A program made the position numbers and the translations under genes. Under the pieces are notes generated by a model, which saw nothing but the letters and a program-made list of their open reading frames with translations, was not told where the DNA came from and did no database searches. From Akkermansia muciniphila (GTDB taxonomy: Bacteria; Verrucomicrobiota; Verrucomicrobiia; Verrucomicrobiales; Akkermansiaceae), in the NCBI GenBank assembly GCA_945874895.1, contig CAMCIC010000003.1, forward strand, positions 124,001 to 188,000: 64,000 nt of DNA, given 5' to 3'. Each line of letters opens with the position of its first letter. Position 1 is the first letter of the stretch. This document shows, piece after piece, positions 55,990 through 64,000 of the stretch.

Positions 55990-56003
55990 AAGTAAATTTG
56001 AAT

Positions 56004-56999
56004 ATGCGAATTCTTGATCTAACGAGTGATTGTCTTTTATTATCTGTAAAAGATCCAAAATGGAAGATTAAGCATTGTCAAAGTGGACCTGCTGTGATGC
56101 ACAGCGGTTGTTCAAAAAAGCCCCCTCGCTTTAATAAGCTTAAAATACTACTAGAAATGTTACGTGCACGGCAATACGACTGTGTCGTCCTGCCGCCGAT
56201 TCACGTAGAATGGACAATCGCTAATAGCCTATGGCGTAAGTTAGCCAAGTATATTTTGGGCTCCATGATTCGGTATCCTTCCGTGTTTCGTTTCGGCTTG
56301 GGAATTGTCTTTGGCTCTAATATGCGTTTCATAGTCACTGATTATTCGGATCAGTTTGCGCCTAGTCAATTTTCGCTTAATTGCGTTCGTCCAGAACATT
56401 ACTTCATGCTAAACGTCCCGCGTGAATTGGTAGGAAAAAAAATGGGTCCGGCAGGAACTCTTATCCATTATCTGCCAACAGTAATTCAAGATGATTTGAT
56501 AGATAGCTTGAGCATACGGTTGCCCGCTGAGCGAGATAACGATGTTTTCATTGCAGGAACCTACCATAATACACTTCGTGAGAGGCAGCTCGAAGCAGCT
56601 CACATACTTGCAGAAAGAGGTCGTAAGGTATTTGAATTGAAAGAGCGATCATTCGAGAAATTCAGTTCTGGTATACTGAGTAGCAAGGTCTGCATGGCAG
56701 CTAAAGGATTATCTTATCATTGTTTTCGCCCGCTTGAAGCGGCGGCGGCAGGTGCAGCACCTGTGTGGCATTACCCGGAAAACGATGCGTATCACGATTA
56801 CATTCACGGACGGAATTGCTTTATATATGACCCCACACTTGATCCGTCTCAGATCGCGGATTTTGTCGAAGTTGTGCTCGGGAATCCGGATGGTATATCT
56901 TTGGTTGTTCAAGGCGCTAGAGAGTTACTGAACACAAAACACCGCGCATCGTCACTTGCGGGTCTTATTTTAAATGTTTTAGACCAAAAAACATCATGA
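56004..56999 (+). CDS. Putative glycosyltransferase (GT-B-like C-terminal half)
   Basis: A 331-residue protein with a donor-domain-like C-terminus: DVFIAGTYHNTLRERQLEAA, SSKVCMAAKGLSYHCFRPLEAAAAGAAPVW, and HGRNCFIYD, similar in plan to exostosin-type or DUF-type glycosyltransferases that end with a glycine-free ..EAxAxGAxPV block. The N-terminal half shows no motif I know. The start is ATG 56004; a TTG at 55986 is also possible. It overlaps the next gene by 4 bases. Its codon use is AT-rich like its neighbours. The glycosyltransferase role is inference from motif and context. Confidence 0.6.
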   Translation: MRILDLTSDCLLLSVKDPKWKIKHCQSGPAVMHSGCSKKPPRFNKLKILLEMLRARQYDCVVLPPIHVEWTIANSLWRKLAKYILGSMIRYPSVFRFGLGIVFGSNMRFIVTDYSDQFAPSQFSLNCVRPEHYFMLNVPRELVGKKMGPAGTLIHYLPTVIQDDLIDSLSIRLPAERDNDVFIAGTYHNTLRERQLEAAHILAERGRKVFELKERSFEKFSSGILSSKVCMAAKGLSYHCFRPLEAAAAGAAPVWHYPENDAYHDYIHGRNCFIYDPTLDPSQIADFVEVVLGNPDGISLVVQGARELLNTKHRASSLAGLILNVLDQKTS

Positions 57000-57904
57000 C
57001 CTCTATGATTGCAAAGCGGGTAATAATCACTGGAGCAACTGGATTTATCGGAAATCATTTAGCTCGCATACTAATCAGTAAGGGGGTAAAGGTATTTACT
57101 CTTGTTCGAACCGGATCAGATTTAAAAAGAATCCCCACGGGAGCCATTCCTTCTGAATATGATGGAGATATTTCATCCTTAATTTCAATAGTATCAAACA
57201 TTAAACCTGATGTCGTAATACACCTAGCATCTTGTTTCATAGCAAGGCATACCCATGCAGATATCAATAATTTATTGGATTCAAATCTGAAATTCGGGTT
57301 ACAGTTAATGGAGGCGATGTCATTGGCTGGATGTGTTAAATTAATTAACACTGGCACTGCTTGGCAGCATTTTGAAAATAGAGAGAATGACCCTGTGTGC
57401 TTATACGCAGCTACGAAAACTGCTTTTGAAAATCTTATCGAATACTATGTTCGCGTCAAATCGTTTGAAGTGATTACTTTGAAGTTACACGATACTTACG
57501 GCCCTAATGACACGCGAGGTAAGTTAATCAATCTTTTGCTTTCGGCGGCATTGAACGGAACGGACTTGGACCTTTCTCCTGGTGAGCAAAAAATCAACTT
57601 AGTCTATATAGATGATGTAGTGAATGCTTTTTTAACAGCAATGGAACACTTTAAAGAGATGAAGCCTGGTTCACATCTTCGCTACATGGTTGCTTCTGAC
57701 CATCCAATGTCAATTAAGGAAATGGTGCATATAGTCGAACAAACTATTGAAAAAAAAGTGCACGCGAATTGGGGCGCTCGTAACTATCGCGATCGCGAAG
57801 TTTTCATTCCTGCTACGTTCTATCCAACTTTGCCAGATTGGAATCCATTCGTGGGGTTATCACAAGGTATTAAATTAATTTGTGACAGTATGTCTGATGT
57901 CTAA
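56996..57904 (+). CDS. NAD(P)-dependent SDR, CDP-sugar reductase/epimerase-like
   Basis: A 302-residue extended SDR. It has IITGATGFIGNHLARIL, VVIHLASCF, NTGTAWQHFENRENDPVCLYAATKTAFE (Tyr/Lys pair YAATK) and LHDTYGPNDTRGKL. The GTxWQ..YAATKxAFE pattern is typical of the SDR group with CDP-abequose synthase (RfbJ) and related 4-keto-sugar reductases. In this locus it may reduce the C4 keto group, or, if the product is yersiniose-like, the side-chain carbonyl (YerF role). It overlaps the upstream and downstream genes by 4 and 1 bases. Confidence 0.82.
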   Translation: MTSMIAKRVIITGATGFIGNHLARILISKGVKVFTLVRTGSDLKRIPTGAIPSEYDGDISSLISIVSNIKPDVVIHLASCFIARHTHADINNLLDSNLKFGLQLMEAMSLAGCVKLINTGTAWQHFENRENDPVCLYAATKTAFENLIEYYVRVKSFEVITLKLHDTYGPNDTRGKLINLLLSAALNGTDLDLSPGEQKINLVYIDDVVNAFLTAMEHFKEMKPGSHLRYMVASDHPMSIKEMVHIVEQTIEKKVHANWGARNYRDREVFIPATFYPTLPDWNPFVGLSQGIKLICDSMSDV

Positions 57905-59025
57905 TGCATGGGATACAGCTGCATGAAGATATATTCTTCATGCAATTGACAATCTCTCAAAAAGGTAACGATTTAATATTCAGACCAATGCATACTAAGC
58001 CACTTCCTTGTTGTGATCTTGATCACATATGGCATCACACTTCTGATCTTTGGAATTGCGAAGCAGAAAGTAATTTTTTTATAACAGGAGGAACTGGATT
58101 TTTCGGAATTTGGCTCTTGGAGTCTCTAGCTCACGCGAATCAAATCGGGAACTTGAATTTACGTGTCGTTGTTTTATCGAGAAATCCGGAGGCTTTCTTG
58201 TCGAAAATGCCTCACTTGGTTGAACATTCTTTTATTCATTGGATTAAAGGCGATATTCGAAATTTTGATTTCCCTCAAGAATCTTTCGATTACTTGGTTC
58301 ACGCCGCTACGGATACTTTGAGTAGGAACAACTTCGGTAGTCAACTCATGGAGTTAGACGGAATGATTTCAGGGACTAAGAGAGTGCTAGAATTTGCCAG
58401 ATGCGCCGGTGTGCGCAAACTTCTTTTTACCAGCTCGGGAGCTGTTTATGGTCAACAAGATAGCTCCCACATTCCTGTATCGGAAGATTGCATGTTGTCG
58501 CCTGATCCTTTGTCCCCAAGATCTTCCTATGGTATTGGCAAGCGTGTATCAGAGCATCTTTGTATGTTGCACTCTCTCGATACGGGTTGTCAAATTTCAC
58601 TTGCTCGTTGTTTTGCCTTTATCGGACCTCATTTGCCACTTGATCAAGGATATGCGATCGGAAACTTCCTTCGTGACGGCCTTAATGGTGAACCGATTCG
58701 ATTTACTGGGACAGGTCAATCGGTCCGCAGTTATCTGCATGCTGCGGATTTAATGATCTGGCTCTGGACTCTTCTTTTCAAAGCTGAAGGTTGCCGTGCC
58801 TATAACGTAGGTTCTCCTACAGCATTGACGATAGCGCAGGCAGCAGAAATGGTTGCAGCAAATTTTTCGCTACCTACCCAAAGTCAGATTGCTGGGAATG
58901 TAGCATCGTCAACTTCTGTCTATTTGCCTGACGTTTCGCGAGCAGCACTAGAACATAACCTCGAAGAAAAAATTCTATTACCCGAAGCAATTCGAAGAAC
59001 ATCCCAATGGTATCTTACCAATTAA
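57904..59025 (+). CDS. NAD-dependent epimerase/dehydratase (extended SDR)
   Basis: A 373-residue extended SDR with a 55-residue N-terminal extension before the Rossmann motif FFITGGTGFFGIWLLESL. Further blocks are LVHAATDTLSRNNF, FTSSGAVYGQQ, SSYGIGKRVSEHL (Tyr/Lys), and GTGQSVRSYLHAADLM. It resembles nucleotide-sugar 4-epimerases, dehydratases and reductases without a single best function. The start overlaps the preceding stop by one base (TAATG). ATG codons at 57940 and 57988 would shorten the extension. Its position just before the ThDP enzyme suggests work on the same CDP-sugar. Confidence 0.8.
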   Translation: MHGIQLHEDIFFMQLTISQKGNDLIFRPMHTKPLPCCDLDHIWHHTSDLWNCEAESNFFITGGTGFFGIWLLESLAHANQIGNLNLRVVVLSRNPEAFLSKMPHLVEHSFIHWIKGDIRNFDFPQESFDYLVHAATDTLSRNNFGSQLMELDGMISGTKRVLEFARCAGVRKLLFTSSGAVYGQQDSSHIPVSEDCMLSPDPLSPRSSYGIGKRVSEHLCMLHSLDTGCQISLARCFAFIGPHLPLDQGYAIGNFLRDGLNGEPIRFTGTGQSVRSYLHAADLMIWLWTLLFKAEGCRAYNVGSPTALTIAQAAEMVAANFSLPTQSQIAGNVASSTSVYLPDVSRAALEHNLEEKILLPEAIRRTSQWYLTN

Positions 59026-59026
59026 T

Positions 59027-60751
59027 ATGAAAGCCACCGATTACATCGCCCTTTACTTAGAACGTCGAGGCATCACACACGTATTCGAACTAGTAGGGGG
59101 AATGATAACGTTTCTTCTCGATTCGCTCCACAAGAAGACTACGATAAAGATTGTAAGTATGCATCATGAGCAGGGTGCAGGATTTGCAGCTGAGGGATTT
59201 GGACGTATGAGTGGTAAACCCGGCGTAGCCATGGCTACAAGCGGTCCAGGTGCAACCAACTTGTTGACCGCCATAGGCAGTTGTTATTTTGACTCCGTTC
59301 CTACGGTCTTTATAACGGGTCAAGTGAATCGCCATGAACAAAAAGGCGACCGAGCAATTCGTCAGCTAGGATTCCAAGAAACTGATATTGTATCGATGGC
59401 GCTTCCTGTAACCAAGGCCGCATGGCTGGTAAATGACCCAGATGATTTACCAAGACTCTTGGACGAAGCCTTTGCCTTAGCTTGTAGTGGTCGTCCTGGG
59501 CCTGTGCTTCTCGATATCCCCATGGACGTTCAGCGCGCTGAAATCAGTGAGATATCGATTCGCCAGGTTGTTAAGGAAGAAGTTCTTAGCGCGTCTGAAT
59601 GTGAGATGGATGCGTTTTGGGATCAGATACTGAATAGCCTTCAGCAAGCAAAAAGACCATTGATTCTTGGAGGGGGCGGATTGCGATCAGGTCTTGCGGT
59701 GCCAGAGTTTCGTGAAGTTGTTGAGAAACTTGGCATTCCAGTCATTCATTCCCTAATGGCAGTTGACATATTGCCATCGACTGACCCCTATCAAGCGGGA
59801 CTTCTTGGAAGTTATGGCAATCGTTGGACGAATATCGCACTCAGCGAAAGCGATTTTCTGTTGGTTCTTGGTAGCCGTCTTGATGTGCGTCAAACAGGTG
59901 CAGATACGGTCGGGTTTAAAAGTGATCGAATTATCTATCATGTCGATTGTGAAGCGGGTGAGATGAATAATCGTGTCATCGGGTGCCATACGCTTACATC
60001 TGAATTGCTCCCATTTTTGAATCGAGGATTGAAACGGATCAATTCCCATGCGATGTGTTCTGAGTGGATCGGTCACATTAACAATGTGAAAAAGAAATGG
60101 CCTGACGTTGACGAGTTACCGGGTCTTCTCGGTATCAACCCCAACGAATTTATGCACCGTCTATCAGCATTTTCTGCAGATGCATCAGCTTTTGTTGTCG
60201 ATGTAGGGCAGCACCAAATGTGGGCTGCGCAATCCTTAGATTTGAATGCAGATCAAAGATTTCTTACTTCTGGCGGCATGGGGGCGATGGGCTTTGCTTT
60301 GCCCTGTGCGATCGGGGCTTGTTTGCAAAGTAACAGGCCTGTAGTTATGATTGCAGGTGATGGAGGCTTCCAATTAAACATACAAGAGCTTCAAACGATT
60401 GTGCGCAACCGCATACCAGTCAAACTCGTAGTCATCAATAATCAATGCCATGGCATGGTAAGACAATTTCAAGATGCTTATTTTAAGGGGCGCGTTCAAT
60501 CGACGGTGTGGGGTTACTCAGCACCATCATTCAACAAGATCGCTCAGGCATACGGCATTGATTCGTCAGAAGTGTATGAGCCAGACGATCTCGATGCTGC
60601 CCTAGCAAATCTCTGGCGCGATCCTACGATTCCTTATCTATTGGAGGTGCATGTTGATCTCAAAGCGAATGCTTATCCCAAAATGGCATTCGGACGCCCA
60701 ATTTCTGAAATGGAACCATACGCGCAACCCCTAGATATGGAAGGTACTTGA
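59027..60751 (+). CDS. ThDP-dependent acetolactate-synthase-like enzyme, possibly YerE-like
   Basis: A 574-residue enzyme with the three domains of the acetolactate synthase family. The catalytic Glu is in MHHEQGAGFAAEGFGR, and SGPGATNLLTAIG, the central domain PLILGGGGLRSG, and the ThDP motif GDGGFQLNIQELQTIVRN..VINNQ are all present. It is not grouped with other ilv genes but lies among CDP-dideoxysugar genes. In yersiniose synthesis YerE, of this family, decarboxylates pyruvate and adds the acetyl unit to C4 of a CDP-3,6-dideoxy-4-ketosugar. That role is likely here but inferred. Confidence 0.85.
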   Translation: MKATDYIALYLERRGITHVFELVGGMITFLLDSLHKKTTIKIVSMHHEQGAGFAAEGFGRMSGKPGVAMATSGPGATNLLTAIGSCYFDSVPTVFITGQVNRHEQKGDRAIRQLGFQETDIVSMALPVTKAAWLVNDPDDLPRLLDEAFALACSGRPGPVLLDIPMDVQRAEISEISIRQVVKEEVLSASECEMDAFWDQILNSLQQAKRPLILGGGGLRSGLAVPEFREVVEKLGIPVIHSLMAVDILPSTDPYQAGLLGSYGNRWTNIALSESDFLLVLGSRLDVRQTGADTVGFKSDRIIYHVDCEAGEMNNRVIGCHTLTSELLPFLNRGLKRINSHAMCSEWIGHINNVKKKWPDVDELPGLLGINPNEFMHRLSAFSADASAFVVDVGQHQMWAAQSLDLNADQRFLTSGGMGAMGFALPCAIGACLQSNRPVVMIAGDGGFQLNIQELQTIVRNRIPVKLVVINNQCHGMVRQFQDAYFKGRVQSTVWGYSAPSFNKIAQAYGIDSSEVYEPDDLDAALANLWRDPTIPYLLEVHVDLKANAYPKMAFGRPISEMEPYAQPLDMEGT

Positions 60752-60788
60752 TAGTTGAAAAAGGTCTCCATGATGAGCTACTAAAAAA

Positions 60789-62156
60789 ATGCTAAAAAGT
60801 ATTTTACACCTATTTGGAGTAACGCGTGCAGTCAGGTGGACTTTGTTGACTCAAGGTATCCGTCTATTGATGGGACCCATGATAATGCTTTTGATGCTGA
60901 AGCATTTATCATCATCTAGTCAGGGATACGCCTACACGTTCGGTAGCGTTCTCAGTGTGGGAATATTCCTAGAACTAGGTTTTTCCCAGAACATTCTCCA
61001 GTTCGCTTCTCACGAATTTTCTAAGCTATCATTTACGCCAACAGGAACGTTAGACGGCGATACAAAAGCAAAATCTCGTCTGATCTCGCTTGGTCGTCTT
61101 TCCTTCAAATACTATGGTGTCGCCGCCTTAGGATTCATGGTCGTTCTCATAGTAGGTGGTGGCTGGTTCTTCTCATCAAGTGAACAGGTCGGCGTCGAAT
61201 GGCGAGGGCCGTGGCTTGTAGCATGTTTCGCTGCTTCACTGTCCCTTTTGCTCAATCCATGTTGGTCGATCCTGGAGGGCTGTAATCGAATCGCAGAAGT
61301 AGAAAGGTTTAAGTTCTATTCATCAATTGCTGGCTTCTTAGCTTTAGCTGTAGGATTTATGAGCGGATTAGGATTGTATGCGGTGTGCTTGAACACACTT
61401 GTTATCCTCATCTTGTCTGTCATGTATCTAGCGCTAAGACATCGAGAGTTCTTCAAAATGTTTTTGCATCAACCTGAAGATGGTGTGATTTCATGGCGAA
61501 ATGAGATTTGGCCATTCCAGTGGCGAATAGCTGTTAGCTGGATGTCTGGTTATTTCATTTTTACAATCATTACTCCCACCGTATTTCGATTGGCTGGCCC
61601 TGAGGCCGCGGGTAGAGTCGGCTTTACTCTCCAATTGGCAAGACTCATCGCAAGCGTCGCAAGCAGTTGGTCTACAACGCGTCTTCCGGAGTTTGGTATA
61701 TTAGTCGCAAAAGGAGAATGGCAAAAACTATTCGAAACATGGCGATCATCTACAGTGATGAGCGTAGTCATTTCAGGAATAGGCAGTGTCATAATGATTT
61801 TGGGCATGGAGGCAGTAATACGATTTTTTCCGCACATTGAGAGTCGATACGGCGGTATTATTGCAGCATTATATTTTTGTGTAAGTATCGTAGCACAGTC
61901 ATTGATTAATTCCTGCGCATTTTATTTGCGCGCCTTCAAAGAAGAACCTTACATGGGTCTTTCAGTTGCAAATGCTATTTTGTCATTCATGCTTATTACA
62001 ATTTTAACTTTAAAGTGGCAGATCAATGGCGCTGCATTTGGTTACATGCTTGCCACAATTATAATTCTACCTTTCGCTTGGTTAATCTATAAGAAAAAAG
62101 GTAGTGATTACCGCAAAGAGCATACGGCCCGTATGATCAATCAATTGACCATTTGA
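60789..62156 (+). CDS. Wzx-like polysaccharide flippase
   Basis: A 455-residue membrane protein with about twelve hydrophobic helices, of the MATE/MVF-like oligosaccharide flippase group. Examples are GPMIMLLMLKHLSSSSQGYAY, VAALGFMVVLIVGGGWFF and FAWLIYKK at the end. There is no catalytic motif. In a locus of sugar-nucleotide and glycosyltransferase genes it should move the lipid-linked repeat unit across the inner membrane (Wzx). The polymerase Wzy and the initiating transferase are not in the window. It lies 37 bases after the ThDP gene. Confidence 0.85.
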   Translation: MLKSILHLFGVTRAVRWTLLTQGIRLLMGPMIMLLMLKHLSSSSQGYAYTFGSVLSVGIFLELGFSQNILQFASHEFSKLSFTPTGTLDGDTKAKSRLISLGRLSFKYYGVAALGFMVVLIVGGGWFFSSSEQVGVEWRGPWLVACFAASLSLLLNPCWSILEGCNRIAEVERFKFYSSIAGFLALAVGFMSGLGLYAVCLNTLVILILSVMYLALRHREFFKMFLHQPEDGVISWRNEIWPFQWRIAVSWMSGYFIFTIITPTVFRLAGPEAAGRVGFTLQLARLIASVASSWSTTRLPEFGILVAKGEWQKLFETWRSSTVMSVVISGIGSVIMILGMEAVIRFFPHIESRYGGIIAALYFCVSIVAQSLINSCAFYLRAFKEEPYMGLSVANAILSFMLITILTLKWQINGAAFGYMLATIIILPFAWLIYKKKGSDYRKEHTARMINQLTI

Positions 62157-62184
62157 AATAAAGTCATAATCGATAGCTAGTAAT

Positions 62185-63213
62185 ATGACTGAATCTCAAA
62201 AACAAGACGTTGTGTCTGGTCACTTGCCACATTTGTCAGTGGTGATTCCGACCTACAATCGTCCGATGGAGCTCTCTCGCACTCTCAAAGTGCTACTGCC
62301 CCAGGCGAAGATATTCGGTGTTCCCGTAGTGATCTTAGATAATGCCTGCCCAGTTGGCGCGAAGCATGTAATGGAGTCCCATAAGGAATACATTGATACC
62401 GTAAAAATTATTCGCAACAGAGCCAACATTGGAGCGAATGCAAACATATGCCGCTGTTTTGAAATATGTAGAACGGAATGGATGTGGTTGCTGGGTGATG
62501 ATGACATACCCGAGGAGAACTGCATTGAAACAATGTTGGAGGAATTAAAGAATCTCGATCCTAGGGTTTGTTATGTAAATTTTTCCTGCAATCATTTTTC
62601 TCATGTTAGATCCATTGAAATCGATGGTATAGAAGGTTTAGCGGACCAGCTTAAAGATCGAACTATGGCATCGAACCTGCTATTCATCTCTGCAGGTATG
62701 TTTAATGTAAATGCATGTAGAAAGTTTCTAGTTGTAGGCTACCAGCACACCTATACCTGCGCTCCTCACCTCGCTATGCTATTTTCTGCACTCGGTAGTG
62801 AAGATCAATTTTGCAAATTTTCTACAAAAAAAATTGTCAAATACATGCCGCCTAATGCTGAGAATCAGTGGAGCATGTTGAAGCTTTTTGCAGGCATTAC
62901 AGGACTCTACGAACTAGATCATCATCATAAAGCTATGGGATCCATCATGAAGGTTTTCCTTGTACAGTGCCGGTGGAATCTTTTTTTGCCAAATGGAGTA
63001 GTAGCCATTTTTTGCGACCCTAAGTATTCTCCTCGTCAGTGGTTGCTTATGCTTTTTAGGGCGTCTGTTCTCGGTGACCTCTGGGTGAGGACTCAGTGTG
63101 TGTTCATGATGTTGACTTTACCCCTAGCTAGCATACTTATTCTGCGCAAAGCTATAGGTGGAATCTTGCATCGATTCGATAAAAAAATCACTGCTGTCAG
63201 CAAGAGACAATAA
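62185..63213 (+). CDS. Glycosyltransferase, family 2
   Basis: A 342-residue GT-A enzyme of family 2. It starts LSVVIPTYNRPMELSRTLKVLL, followed by VILDNACP, RNRANIGANANI and the DxD motif in WMWLLGDDDIPEEN. The C-terminal part has two hydrophobic segments (SVLGDLWV.., MMLTLPLASILIL) that may anchor it in the membrane. It probably adds one residue of the glycan; donor unknown. It is 28 bases downstream of the flippase gene. Confidence 0.9.
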   Translation: MTESQKQDVVSGHLPHLSVVIPTYNRPMELSRTLKVLLPQAKIFGVPVVILDNACPVGAKHVMESHKEYIDTVKIIRNRANIGANANICRCFEICRTEWMWLLGDDDIPEENCIETMLEELKNLDPRVCYVNFSCNHFSHVRSIEIDGIEGLADQLKDRTMASNLLFISAGMFNVNACRKFLVVGYQHTYTCAPHLAMLFSALGSEDQFCKFSTKKIVKYMPPNAENQWSMLKLFAGITGLYELDHHHKAMGSIMKVFLVQCRWNLFLPNGVVAIFCDPKYSPRQWLLMLFRASVLGDLWVRTQCVFMMLTLPLASILILRKAIGGILHRFDKKITAVSKRQ

Positions 63214-63270
63214 ATTCGCTTCGAGACTGGTTGCATGAATTGGTTAATGCCTGTCAATTCTTATTCTTGT

Positions 63271-63288
63271 AATAAAAATATTTTTATT
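63271..63288. repeat. 18-bp AT palindrome
   Basis: AATAAAAAT followed directly by ATTTTTATT, a perfect palindrome in the 197-base, extremely AT-rich spacer between the GT2 and GT4 genes (14 G+C in the 60 bases from 63301, counted by eye). It could be a weak terminator, a binding site, or chance in such composition. Confidence 0.4.
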
Positions 63289-63375
63289 CATTCTTATAAC
63301 AGTATTGCATCATTGTATCACTTTTATGTATTTTTGGTATTTATATTTTTTGGCAATGTAATTTGAAAATTTATT

Positions 63376-63403
63376 TTGTAAAGCATTTTTAGTTTAATAT
63401 AAT
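63376..63403 (+). promoter_or_regulatory. Candidate promoter of the last gene
   Basis: A perfect TATAAT at 63398-63403 with TTGTAA (63376-63381) 16 bases upstream. Transcription would begin about at the TTG start codon (63411), giving a leaderless message. Weak, because the spacer is so AT-rich. Confidence 0.3.
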
Positions 63404-63410
63404 TCATCAG

Positions 63411-64000
63411 TTGAAAATCCTCTACATATCCGGTCCATCTTTTCTTGATATGGATTTATCCTTCGTTCGTGCCATGAATGGGCATGCCGAGTGTATCTAC
63501 CTGTGTGATGTTTATCCCAAACTTTACCGGGCTACAGCGCTTGATCTGCGAGATGCTCCTGACGATGCAGGAATCTACCCGATGAATGATATCAGCGGAA
63601 TGCGATCTTTTTCTGACGTCGTTCCAATAGAACGCTGTTTTGTGATCAGCAGAGTATCGAATCATCCATTTCATCCAAGTAACGTAATATTGCAATACAA
63701 ACTTCTGAAGTTCATTCTTGATGTAAACCCCGATGTAATTCACTTCAATAATCTGATCTACTTCAATCATTTTTATTTATTTTTATTCAGAAGTCGTGTT
63801 CTCATTAGCATACATGATCCATTTCCTCATAGTGGTGAGGAGGATGATGCGCAAAGCGTAATTTCCAAAATATACAGATATCTCAATAAAAAACTTGTCA
63901 ATAAACATCTGCTTTACAACGATGCAATGGTAGACGCCTATGCGCGAAGCAGAGGCATAGCAAAAAACCGAATTGTAACTTCGCGTCTTGGTCCCTACGA
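63411..64000 (+). CDS. Glycosyltransferase (GT4-like), 3'-truncated by window edge
   Basis: The frame stays open from TTG 63411 to the right edge (196 codons). It starts MKILYISGPSFLDMDLSFVRAM and contains a Rossmann-like N-terminal half: FILDVNPDVIHFNNLIYF, VLISIHDPFPHSGEEDD, and HLLYNDAMVDAYARSRGIAKNRIVTSRLGPY, typical of GT4 acceptor domains ending before the donor domain. ATG codons at 63450 or 63474 could instead start the gene. The donor-domain signature lies outside the window. It continues the same + strand locus. Confidence 0.75.
   Translation, partial: MKILYISGPSFLDMDLSFVRAMNGHAECIYLCDVYPKLYRATALDLRDAPDDAGIYPMNDISGMRSFSDVVPIERCFVISRVSNHPFHPSNVILQYKLLKFILDVNPDVIHFNNLIYFNHFYLFLFRSRVLISIHDPFPHSGEEDDAQSVISKIYRYLNKKLVNKHLLYNDAMVDAYARSRGIAKNRIVTSRLGPY

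Noticed and set aside
1-64000. tRNA, rRNA, CRISPR array, transposase, integrase or phage genes
   Set aside because: None seen on reading the spacers and translated frames; spacers are short and hold no cloverleaf or regular long repeats that I could recognise.

Overview
The window reads as a chromosomal segment of a Gram-negative bacterium, most likely a member of Verrucomicrobiota (inference). Support comes from two proteins with SHD1-like domains, a fused SecDF, a plant-type GDP-mannose 3,5-epimerase, secreted lipoproteins of no recognised family, TatA, and start codons that mostly lack a Shine-Dalgarno sequence. No rRNA, tRNA, CRISPR array, transposase or prophage gene was found, and no gene-free stretch exceeds about 285 bases.

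Positions 1-41,000 are mostly housekeeping genes in short, tightly packed units: an IscU/NifU-like scaffold, a GlcD-type FAD oxidase, PEP carboxylase, nadB with HPr, sufT, a DeoR regulator, ilvD, purC with a double PurS-like gene, a secreted trypsin-like protease, a carboxynorspermidine-synthase-type dehydrogenase, miaB, tgt-yajC-secDF, rhamnulokinase with a GH10 protein, and clpX. A five-gene arsenic operon (arsR-arsD-arsA-acr3-arsC) follows, joined by 4-nt overlaps after arsD. Then come ribE, a putative Na+/H+ antiporter, a lipoprotein/VanZ-like pair, an rlmI-like methyltransferase, an EEP-family lipoprotein, tatA, trpS and asnS. Several convergent pairs touch or overlap at their stop codons.

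From 41,237 to the right edge all genes lie on the + strand and form a surface-polysaccharide (O-antigen or exopolysaccharide) locus. A motif closely resembling the RfaH-recruiting ops/JUMPstart element (41,197-41,213) sits just upstream of its first gene. The first half makes UDP-galactofuranose, UDP-glucuronate/UDP-xylose and probably GDP-L-galactose or a related sugar, with two glycosyltransferases and a DegT aminotransferase. The second half starts with the CDP-3,6-dideoxyhexose trio rfbF-rfbG-rfbH (ddhA-ddhB-ddhC), then a 3,5-epimerase-like protein, two SDR enzymes and a ThDP enzyme resembling YerE. This suggests a branched-chain CDP-3,6-dideoxyhexose of yersiniose type. A Wzx-like flippase, a GT2 and a GT4 cut by the window edge follow.

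Two nucleotidyltransferase cassettes interrupt the locus: an intact MntA-HepT toxin-antitoxin pair, and a second pair whose nucleotidyltransferase is frameshifted. From about 55.6 kb the DNA becomes clearly AT-richer (18 G+C in 60 bases at 57,181-57,240 against 38 in 60 at 12,541-12,600, counted by eye), which suggests a more recently acquired or exchanged part of the cluster. The most interesting signals are the ops-like site, the inferred sugar pathway, a 54-residue in-frame insertion in RfbH carrying a heptanucleotide repeat, a Tgt without its usual zinc cysteines, and a GH10 protein whose acid/base glutamate is a histidine.
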